From Pseudomonas viridiflava (GTDB lineage Bacteria > Pseudomonadota > Gammaproteobacteria > Pseudomonadales > Pseudomonadaceae): a DNA stretch of 64,000 nt. Position 1 is the stretch's first letter, and every line of letters begins with the position of its first letter. A model generated the notes under the pieces. It was not told the DNA's origin. It ran no database searches and worked only from the letters and a program-made list of their open reading frames with translations. The stretch lies in NCBI RefSeq assembly GCF_900580865.1, contig NZ_UTBZ01000001.1, positions 186,001 to 250,000 on the forward strand, in the 5' to 3' direction. Below, piece by piece: positions 1-6,428 of the stretch. The translations under genes were made by a program, and so were the position numbers.

Positions 1-1075
1 TGACGCTCACTTCATCGGCATTCGTTCGCGCACCCAACTGACCGAAGAGATCTTCGATCACGCGAAGAAGCTGGTTGCGGTCGGCTGCTTCTGCATCGGC
101 ACCAACCAGGTTGACCTGAGTGCTGCCCGTGAGCGCGGTATTGCCGTGTTCAACGCGCCGTACTCCAACACCCGCTCCGTTGCCGAGCTGGTACTGGCCG
201 AAGCGATCCTGCTGCTGCGCGGCATCCCGGAGAAAAACGCTTCCTGCCACCGTGGCGGCTGGATCAAATCCGCAGCCAACTCCTTCGAGATCCGTGGCAA
301 GAAACTCGGCATCGTCGGCTACGGCTCGATCGGTACGCAGCTGTCGGTTCTGGCTGAGGGCCTGGGCATGCAGGTGTACTTCTATGACACCGTGACCAAG
401 CTGCCACTGGGCAACGCGACTCAGATCGGCAGCCTGACCGAACTGCTGGGCATGTCCGACATCGTCACTCTGCACGTTCCGGAAACCGCTGCGACCCAGT
501 GGATGATCGGCGAGAAGGAAATCCGCGCCATCAAGAAGGGCGGCATCCTGATCAACGCGGCGCGCGGTACCGTGGTCGAGCTGGACGCTCTGGCGGACGC
601 GATCAAGGACAAGCACCTGATCGGCGCGGCCATCGACGTATTCCCGGTGGAGCCACGCTCCAACGACGAAGAGTTCGAAAGCCCGCTGCGTGGCCTCGAC
701 AACGTGATCCTGACCCCGCACATCGGTGGCTCGACCGCCGAAGCGCAAGCCAACATCGGTCTGGAAGTGGCAGAGAAACTGGTCAAGTACAGCGACAACG
801 GTACGTCCGTTTCGTCGGTGAACTTCCCGGAAGTGGCCCTGCCGGCTCACCCTGGCAAGCACCGCCTGCTGCACATCCACGAGAACATCCCGGGTGTGAT
901 GAGCGAGATCAACAAGGTCTTCGCCGAAAACGGCATCAACATCTCCGGTCAGTTCCTGCAGACCAACGAGAAGGTGGGCTACGTGGTGATCGACGTCGAC
1001 GCCGAGTACTCGGACCTGGCGCAAGAGAAGCTGCAGCACATCAACGGTACTATCCGTAGCCGCGTGTTGTTCTGA
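1..1075 (+). CDS. serA: D-3-phosphoglycerate dehydrogenase, 5' end outside window
   Basis: This enzyme oxidises 3-phosphoglycerate to 3-phosphohydroxypyruvate with NAD+, the first step of serine synthesis in the cytoplasm. The reading frame is open from base 2, giving 357 residues; about 50 N-terminal residues are missing compared with the usual length near 409. Visible are the start of the substrate domain (FIGIRSRTQLTEE), the nucleotide-binding loop (GIVGYGSIGTQL), the catalytic histidine segment (LTPHIGGSTAEAQ) and a C-terminal ACT domain (HENIPGVMSEINKVF), the serine-sensing module of the long bacterial SerA type. A strong hairpin terminator follows the stop. Identification is secure; only the start lies outside the window. 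Confidence 0.97.
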   Translation, partial: DAHFIGIRSRTQLTEEIFDHAKKLVAVGCFCIGTNQVDLSAARERGIAVFNAPYSNTRSVAELVLAEAILLLRGIPEKNASCHRGGWIKSAANSFEIRGKKLGIVGYGSIGTQLSVLAEGLGMQVYFYDTVTKLPLGNATQIGSLTELLGMSDIVTLHVPETAATQWMIGEKEIRAIKKGGILINAARGTVVELDALADAIKDKHLIGAAIDVFPVEPRSNDEEFESPLRGLDNVILTPHIGGSTAEAQANIGLEVAEKLVKYSDNGTSVSSVNFPEVALPAHPGKHRLLHIHENIPGVMSEINKVFAENGINISGQFLQTNEKVGYVVIDVDAEYSDLAQEKLQHINGTIRSRVLF

Positions 1076-1092
1076 TCAAACGCTGAGCGACA

Positions 1093-1120
1093 AAAAAGGG
1101 AGCCTTCGGGCTCCCTTTTT
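1093..1120. terminator. Bidirectional rho-independent terminator between serA and the DUF4399 gene
   Basis: GGGAGCC and GGCTCCC form a stem around a short TTCG-type loop, with an A run on the left and a T run on the right. It can end both serA (plus) and the convergent DUF4399 gene (minus). Confidence 0.9.
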
Positions 1121-1137
1121 CATTCACGGCGAAAAGG

Positions 1138-1563
1138 TTATTCGACGTTGATGGTGATTTTCTTCGAGACGATTGGCGGATCGAACGCCATGTGACCGCT
1201 GTCGCCAAGTTCCAGCTGCAAGGTGTGTTTGCCCGGGGCGAGCTTGATGTCAGCCTGGGTCTGCGCCTTGCCGAAGTGCATGTGGTTGGCATCGGTAGGG
1301 ACGACCGAACCGGCAGGAACGATTTCCTTGGCGTCGATCAGCAGGTGATGGTGACCGGTGTTCTTGGTGACGTCACCGGCCGGCGCCAGTGCGACGTCCT
1401 TGGTACCGAATTTGACGGTGAAGGTCTGCGAAACCGTGGCCCCGTCCTCGGGAGAAACGATGAACACTTCGGCGCCTTTGGGGGCCGGTGTCGCCGCACT
1501 GGCCAGCACCGAAATACCCATCAGCACACCCGCCAACGCTGCACGTGACATAAAGCTTTTCAT
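1138..1563 (-). CDS. Exported DUF4399 protein
   Basis: A 141-residue protein of unknown function. Residues 1-23 form a signal peptide ending in ASA, so the mature protein should be periplasmic. The body is a small beta-rich domain of the DUF4399 type, with the family's histidine cluster GHHH (residues 70-73) and a later NHMHFG motif. The spaced histidines suggest metal binding, but that is inference. The gene faces serA across a shared terminator and has its own upstream region of about 130 bases towards the next gene, so it is probably monocistronic. Confidence 0.8.
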   Translation of the reverse strand: MKSFMSRAALAGVLMGISVLASAATPAPKGAEVFIVSPEDGATVSQTFTVKFGTKDVALAPAGDVTKNTGHHHLLIDAKEIVPAGSVVPTDANHMHFGKAQTQADIKLAPGKHTLQLELGDSGHMAFDPPIVSKKITINVE

Positions 1564-1698
1564 TTTCTTCTCCAGTTTTTCCGTAAAATCCGCACGGTCA
1601 TGACAACTTCATGACCATTCGTTGTCGAAGGCACTCGACAACCATAGCAAAGCGAGCCTGAATCAGAGCGTCGCAATAATGATTTCAAAGGAGTGACC

Positions 1699-2262
1699 AT
1701 GCGTTTTCTGCCTGGCCTGATCTGCCTGCTACCCCTTTTGAGCCCTTTGGCTCATGCCGAACTGATTGATGACGTCAACGACCGTGGCGAGCTGCGCATT
1801 GCCCTTGAGGCTAATACACCGCCATTCAATTTCAAGGAAGGCGACACACTCACGGGGTTCGAGGTCGAGCTTGGGCAACTGCTGGCCAACGAACTGGATG
1901 TACGCGCCGACTTCATCGTCACCGATGAGGCCGACCTGCTTCAGGGCGTTGAAAGCGGCAAATACGATGTTGCGCTCAACCACATAGCACTGACACCGGA
2001 GCTCAAGGATCGTTTCGACTTCAGCGAGCCTTACGGCAAGGTCGATGGGCAGTTGCTGGCGAAGAAAGACGAGACACCACGGCCGATGGTGCTGGTGCAG
2101 GCGTTGACTGAAGAGAAGCCGAAAGCGGCGGAGCCGGTCGAATTGGCGATTCCGTTTCAGAAAGGTAATCCGGCGTTTCAGGCCAGTCTTGCGAGTGCGA
2201 TGCAGAGGATCAGGGCGGATGGACGTTTGGCGGCGCTGACTGAGAAGTGGTTGAAGCCTTAA
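1699..2262 (+). CDS. Shortened family-3 extracellular solute-binding protein
   Basis: A 187-residue exported protein. ATG at 1699 is chosen over the in-frame GTG at 1693 because AAGGAG at 1688-1693 lies 5 bases before it. Residues 1-20 are a signal peptide ending in AHA. The next stretch matches lobe 1 of amino-acid-type periplasmic receptors (RGELRIALEANTPPFNF, GFEVELGQLLA, DFSEPYG). The roughly 90-residue second lobe is replaced by a short, charged, proline-containing linker, after which the usual C-terminal helix returns (ALTEKWLKP). Family members normally have about 250 residues. No ABC permease or ATPase gene is adjacent. It may be a non-transport binding or sensor protein, or a deletion derivative that stayed in frame. 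Confidence 0.75.
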   Translation: MRFLPGLICLLPLLSPLAHAELIDDVNDRGELRIALEANTPPFNFKEGDTLTGFEVELGQLLANELDVRADFIVTDEADLLQGVESGKYDVALNHIALTPELKDRFDFSEPYGKVDGQLLAKKDETPRPMVLVQALTEEKPKAAEPVELAIPFQKGNPAFQASLASAMQRIRADGRLAALTEKWLKP

Positions 2263-2266
2263 AAGC

Positions 2267-2595
2267 CCCTCACCCTAGCCCTCTCCCCGAGGGAGAGGGG
2301 ACTGATTGGGGATGCTGAAGGAATACGCCGACCTGGGATGGCTATACCGAATCCGAAATCGACTGGTCATGGCTTTGTTGAATCCATAATCGATCGGTCA
2401 TGGCATTGTCGAATCCATAGTCGATCGGTATGGCTGTGTCGAATCCATAGTCGATCGGTCATGGCTGTGTCGAATCCATAGTCGATCGGTCATGGCTGTG
2501 TCGAATCCATAGTCGATAAGGTCTTTCAGGTCGATGCAAGACGCCAGACACTTCGGTCGGCCCCCTCTCCCTCCGGGAGAGGGCTGGGGTGAGGG
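2267..2595. repeat. Palindromic MITE-like element A (fills the 2263-2608 gap)
   Basis: The left end begins CCCTCACCCTAGCCCTCTCC and the right end is its near-perfect inverted copy, with about 34 bases matching. Just inside the left end is TACGCCGACCTG and near the right end TCAGGTCG, so the inner arms are also partly inverted. The centre is filled by a 31-bp tandem array. The same architecture recurs at 8846-9020 and 45381-45631. No coding capacity is seen. Confidence 0.85.
2349..2518. repeat. 31-bp tandem repeat array, five full copies plus a partial sixth
   Basis: Units start at 2349, 2380, 2411, 2441, 2472 and 2503, each beginning GAATCC and containing TCGATCGGTCATGGC. Copies 4 and 5 are identical; copy 3 lacks one base; copy 1 is the most divergent; copy 6 is truncated. 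There are no unique spacers, so this is a minisatellite and not a CRISPR array. Confidence 0.95.
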
Positions 2596-2608
2596 CAACG
2601 ATTCAGGA

Positions 2609-3094
2609 TCAGTCCAAAGCAACCAGAGCCAGCGCGGCCTGCGGCAATTCAAGCTCACTGAAAACCTGCACACCATGACGCTTGAGCAACGCGGCCGTCA
2701 CGCCCTCACCAGAGATTTTGACCCCGCTGAACGTCCCGTCATACGTCAGCAAATTCCCGCAAGAAGGACTGTTGGCCTTCAGCACCGCCACGCGAATCCC
2801 GTGCTTCCGCACCAGCTCCAGCGCCTGCCGCGCACCATCGAGAAACTGCGCACTGACATCTTCGCCCTCAGTGGTGATCACCGCCGCGACACCATCGAGC
2901 ACTTCACCACCCTGCCCGCCCGGGATCTCCGCCGCTGCCCGTGGCGTTGGCAAACCACCCGCAACCTCCGGACACAACGGCACCACCCGCCCTTCGGCAA
3001 TCCACTGTTCAAGCAAATCAAACGGCCCGCTCGCACCACCGTCATAACGCACGCGATGACCCAACAGGCAGCGACTGACCAGAATCCTGTCCAT
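2609..3094 (-). CDS. DUF523 family protein (YbbK-like)
   Basis: A 161-residue cytoplasmic protein of the DUF523 family, whose biochemical role is not established. Conserved family motifs are visible: ILVSRCLLG at the N-terminus, PLCPEVAGGLPTPR near residues 40-55, and NSPSCG in the C-terminal third; the conserved cysteines could bind a metal or cluster (inference). A start at 3094 gives the typical MxxILVS beginning and lies one base beyond the stop of the upstream oxygenase gene, suggesting coupled translation; an in-frame ATG at 3115 would add seven residues. The 3' end lies 13 bases from element A. Confidence 0.82.
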   Translation of the reverse strand: MDRILVSRCLLGHRVRYDGGASGPFDLLEQWIAEGRVVPLCPEVAGGLPTPRAAAEIPGGQGGEVLDGVAAVITTEGEDVSAQFLDGARQALELVRKHGIRVAVLKANSPSCGNLLTYDGTFSGVKISGEGVTAALLKRHGVQVFSELELPQAALALVALD

Positions 3095-3095
3095 C

Positions 3096-3719
3096 TCAGA
3101 ACGGCTCGTTGCCACGGCGGCGGAACCAGCCAGTCAGCGACAGGCGCTCGCGGTTCGCCGGCAGCACTTCGTGGGGCACTTCGCCGGAAAGGAACACCAC
3201 CAGACAACCGCCGGTGGGCTGCACGTCATGCACGCGTTCATCGTTCAGGTACATGCGCAACTGACCGCCGTCCTCCGGTAGCCAGGCATCATTGAGGTAG
3301 ACCACCACCGAGACCATGCGCTTGTCGTCGTCGCGAAAACGGTCGACGTGCTTGCGATAAAAAGCACCCGGCGGATACAGCGCGAAATGGCATTCAAAGT
3401 CCTCAAGACCAAGAAACAAGCCACGGTTGAGCGCCTCGCGCAGGCTCTCCATCAGGTTCAGATAGCGGTCGCTGGCCTCGGCCTGACCGGGGTCGATCCA
3501 TTGAATGTGGTCGCCACGAATACCCTCGCGAATCTCTGAAAACGGCCCGCGACCGACCGCCGCCGGCGCCAGCTCACCTTCGGCCTCACGTTTACGGCAC
3601 TCGGCCGCCAGCTCGCGGGTCAAACCGGCGGGCAGGAAAATGTTCTGCTGCGACCAGCCGTGTTCGGCCAAGTCGTCGACAATGCGTAACAGCAGTGGGT
3701 GTTCAGAGGATATTTGCAT
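3096..3719 (-). CDS. 2-oxoglutarate/Fe(II)-dependent oxygenase, prolyl-hydroxylase type
   Basis: A 207-residue cytoplasmic oxygenase with the double-stranded beta-helix fold of the prolyl 4-hydroxylase group. Iron ligands are visible as H124-x-D126 (KHVDRF) and H183 (VPHEVLP), followed by the 2-oxoglutarate-binding arginine R192 (RLSLTGWFRR). A start at 3719 is preferred; ATG at 3728 and a longer reading from 3800 are possible but would run into the upstream divergent promoter region. It is followed by the DUF523 gene one base downstream. The hydroxylated substrate is unknown; bacterial relatives include protein and small-molecule hydroxylases. Confidence 0.8.
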   Translation of the reverse strand: MQISSEHPLLLRIVDDLAEHGWSQQNIFLPAGLTRELAAECRKREAEGELAPAAVGRGPFSEIREGIRGDHIQWIDPGQAEASDRYLNLMESLREALNRGLFLGLEDFECHFALYPPGAFYRKHVDRFRDDDKRMVSVVVYLNDAWLPEDGGQLRMYLNDERVHDVQPTGGCLVVFLSGEVPHEVLPANRERLSLTGWFRRRGNEPF

Positions 3720-3836
3720 GGCGCGCATAGTATGTCGGCGGCAAGAAATCCGACAGAGCCACGCGGCGGCTTGATACGAATTCTCGACAAGTACCGGCAC
3801 CGCACGGAGAATAGTCCGCTGCTGACAGGAGTCCCT

Positions 3837-4568
3837 ATGCGCCGTTTGCTTTTTTCACTGTTGATGTTCTGCGTTTTGCCCGCCTGGGCGGACGGCCACG
3901 ATCAGTTGTACAAGGTCGCCGGCTGGCCAGATCAACGTGCGCATTTCAATGACGCCCTGAGCGCCGCACAGCAGCGCTATCAGAACAGCCTGCCGCCCGC
4001 CGTGTTTCAGGCCTTGGTGAATAACAGCAACCAGCGCTTTGCCCCGCAGGCCGTCGATCAACGCGCCGAAGCGCAACTGCGGCAGAAGCTTGCCGACCCG
4101 AAACCGGCGCTGACCTTCTTTCAATCGCCGCTGGGCAAGAAAATCGTCGCAGCCGAATTGCTGGCGACCCGGCGCGATCAATTGGCGAAAAATGCCAAGG
4201 GTCTGCCAAAGATGCAGGCCAGCGACAGCCGTCTGCTGATCATCGGCCACCTCGCGCAAGCCTTGCCGGCCCGTGAGGCCGGCGCCGAAGTGAGTCTGGC
4301 GATTGCCGGCGTGGCGGCGGACAGTTTGAGTTCGATGATCCCGGGGCTGCTCGGTGGTGGTCAGGCGCAAGGCATGCTCAACGGTCAGCGCCAGCGTTTA
4401 ATGGATCAGATTGGCGCGGACATGAACAACACGCTGCTCTATGTCTATCGCGATCTGTCGGATGAAGAACTGGAGGAGTTCGCGACATTTGCCGAGTCGG
4501 CTGAGGGCAAGGCGTATTACCAGGCCGCTCTGGCAGCGATTCGCGCGGGGCTTGCGGTCGGGCAGTGA
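3837..4568 (+). CDS. Exported DUF2059 protein
   Basis: A 243-residue protein starting at the ATG preceded by CAGGAG (3825-3830). A signal peptide covers about residues 1-18 (MRRLLFSLLMFCVLPAWA). The rest is helical, with two DUF2059-like segments: FFQSPLGKKIVAAELLA, resembling the family's FYRSPxG motif, and the C-terminal EELEEFATFAESAEGKAYYQ. Family function is unknown; location should be periplasmic. It is transcribed divergently from the oxygenase gene and is followed by a REP doublet, so it is probably monocistronic. Confidence 0.75.
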   Translation: MRRLLFSLLMFCVLPAWADGHDQLYKVAGWPDQRAHFNDALSAAQQRYQNSLPPAVFQALVNNSNQRFAPQAVDQRAEAQLRQKLADPKPALTFFQSPLGKKIVAAELLATRRDQLAKNAKGLPKMQASDSRLLIIGHLAQALPAREAGAEVSLAIAGVAADSLSSMIPGLLGGGQAQGMLNGQRQRLMDQIGADMNNTLLYVYRDLSDEELEEFATFAESAEGKAYYQAALAAIRAGLAVGQ

Positions 4569-4585
4569 TCTTTAGCGCCTGATAA

Positions 4586-4690
4586 GCCGCCTTCGCGAGC
4601 AAGCTCGCTCCCACATGGGATTCGGGATGTTCGGAAGTTTTGTGTCCACTGAAGATCCAATGTGGGAGCGAGCCTGCTCGCGAAGAGGCC
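4586..4690. repeat. REP doublet 1 (inverted pair)
   Basis: Two copies of the Pseudomonas REP sequence in opposite orientation: CGCGAGCAAGCTCGCTCCCA near 4593-4613, and its inverted counterpart GTGGGAGCGAGCCTGCTCGC near 4662-4681. They lie between the convergent DUF2059 and hydrolase genes. Confidence 0.92.
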
Positions 4691-4700
4691 CTCAAAGACG

Positions 4701-5648
4701 CTAAAGATTCCTGCCCCTGATGCGCTTGCTCAAGAACTCGAAATACTCCTCGCGCATCTCCACCGTCTCATTCGCCAGATGATGCCGCGCCTCGGCCAGC
4801 AGCAAGATCTGCGGCCGGTCGAACTTCCACTTCATCACCTGTAAATTGTGCTGCCAGTCCACTGTCATGTCCGCCTGCCCCTGAATGATCAGCGGCCGTC
4901 GCGGACTTTTTTTCGCGTGCTCGACGCGAATGATCCAACGCGATAACGCGCCCACCCACTTGGTTGGCAAACGTCGCGGCTGCAACGGATCGGCCTGGAG
5001 AAACGGCAGGAAATCCGGGTCATTGGAGTTCTCGCTGAAGCGTCGCGTGACACCCCGAACGAAAGGCCGGAGCAGGTAATAACTTAACTGCGACCAGCCC
5101 CATGCCCTTGGACGCACCAGCGGCGCCATCAAAATCACCTGGCCTTGCGCCGGGCTGTTTTCGCCATGGTTGAGCAGGTGATCGACCACAATCGCCCCGC
5201 CGGTGCTCTGCCCGCACAGATGCCACGGCTGCGGCAGCGCGATCGACTGCGCCTCGGCGAACAAGGCCTGCAGGACATCCTGATATTCAGAGAAATCGCG
5301 AATGCTCGCACGCGGCCCGCTCGACAGGCCATGGCCCGGCAAGTCGCAGGCGATCACCGCGAAGTCCTGATCCAGCGCCCACTCGATCACATGCCGGTAG
5401 AGCCCGACGTGATCGTAGTAACCGTGCAGCAGAAACAACGTCGCCTTGACCTTCTCCGGCCACCAGCAATGGCTGACCACTTCATAGCCATCGACCTCGA
5501 AACGGCCCATGCCACGCCAGACATCGCGATGAGGAAAGTCGGTCTGGTAAAAGCGCTGATAAGCCTTGGCCCCGTCCGACAACGGCTGCCACTCAGCCAG
5601 AGGCTTGAGGCTGGCGCGGATTTGATCGGGATCGAAAGTGGCAGGCAT
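4701..5648 (-). CDS. Alpha/beta hydrolase, monoacylglycerol-lipase/lysophospholipase type
   Basis: A 315-residue serine hydrolase of the Hydrolase_4 (serine aminopeptidase S33) group. The nucleophile is S148 in GQSTG; an oxyanion-hole motif HGYYDH (75-80) and DLPGHG (102-107) are present, with D260 (GQAD) and H289 (ARHHLANE) as likely remaining triad members. There is no signal peptide. The family hydrolyses lysophospholipids, monoglycerides or other esters; the substrate cannot be read from sequence. It is monocistronic, divergent from the DUF6436 gene. Confidence 0.82.
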   Translation of the reverse strand: MPATFDPDQIRASLKPLAEWQPLSDGAKAYQRFYQTDFPHRDVWRGMGRFEVDGYEVVSHCWWPEKVKATLFLLHGYYDHVGLYRHVIEWALDQDFAVIACDLPGHGLSSGPRASIRDFSEYQDVLQALFAEAQSIALPQPWHLCGQSTGGAIVVDHLLNHGENSPAQGQVILMAPLVRPRAWGWSQLSYYLLRPFVRGVTRRFSENSNDPDFLPFLQADPLQPRRLPTKWVGALSRWIIRVEHAKKSPRRPLIIQGQADMTVDWQHNLQVMKWKFDRPQILLLAEARHHLANETVEMREEYFEFLSKRIRGRNL

Positions 5649-5747
5649 GCGGGAATTCCAAAGCGGTAAACAGACTTTATCGGCCTGCGATATTCATCTG
5701 TAGTGACAGACATGGCAAGCTAGCCGACCTTCCGAGGATCGAAAACC

Positions 5748-6326
5748 ATGCGTTCGCCCTACCGCACCGCACTGTTTGCCAGCCTGCTCGCGCTGATTTG
5801 CGCCGGGGTGCTGTGGGCGGCGTACGACTGGTTTCAGGGGCGTTATCTGCGCGCGTTCAGCGAACACACGGCGGTGTTTTCCGGTGATCCCCTGCGCCTT
5901 CCCGACAATCTCGCCGGCCCCGGCAAGATCCGTCTGGTGCACTTCTGGGACCCGGCCTGCCCATGCAACGTCGGCAATCAACAGCACCTGACCGAGATGG
6001 TCGAGCAGTTCGGCGCCAAGGGAGTTGAGTTCTTCGCCGTGCAAAAGACTGGCAGCCACGGTCAGCTGCCCGCGACCCTCAGCAGCCTGAAAACCATCAC
6101 GATATTGCCCGGTTCCGAACAGGTGCCTGCCAGCCCGGCCGTGGCGATCTGGGATCGCAGCGGCAAACTGGCGTACTTAGGCCCGTACAGCGAAGGCCTG
6201 ACCTGCAACTCCAGCAACAGCTTTATCGAACCGATTTTGAATGCCCTGACGGAAGATCGTCCGGTCAATGCCACACACACGCTGGCGGTCGGTTGCTACT
6301 GCCCGTGGCCTGTGGAGACGCAGTAA
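5748..6326 (+). CDS. DUF6436 thioredoxin-fold protein
   Basis: A 192-residue protein with an N-terminal membrane anchor or signal (about residues 8-25) followed by a thioredoxin-like domain: LVHFWDPACPCN carries C71 and C73 in a CPC arrangement in place of the usual CxxC. Further cysteines occur near residue 153 and in the C-terminal CYC (183-185), so a relay of periplasmic cysteines is plausible. The family is uncharacterised. It lies about 100 bases upstream of the acylase gene on the same strand and could be cotranscribed with it. Confidence 0.72.
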   Translation: MRSPYRTALFASLLALICAGVLWAAYDWFQGRYLRAFSEHTAVFSGDPLRLPDNLAGPGKIRLVHFWDPACPCNVGNQQHLTEMVEQFGAKGVEFFAVQKTGSHGQLPATLSSLKTITILPGSEQVPASPAVAIWDRSGKLAYLGPYSEGLTCNSSNSFIEPILNALTEDRPVNATHTLAVGCYCPWPVETQ

Positions 6327-6428
6327 GGCATTCCGGACTTTTCAAGGACAGCGCTGCACGGCACAGAAGGTCTGTGCTAATTGTTTGCAGCCCGACGGGC
6401 GGCAATCCCGCCTGCACAAGGAGTCACC

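Noticed and set aside
2349..2518. Possible CRISPR array
   Set aside because: The repeats are directly adjacent with no unique spacers, and no cas gene is present.
2398..2676. 92-codon open frame across the tandem repeat
   Set aside because: It translates the 31-bp units in shifting frames and runs into element A; no ribosome site.
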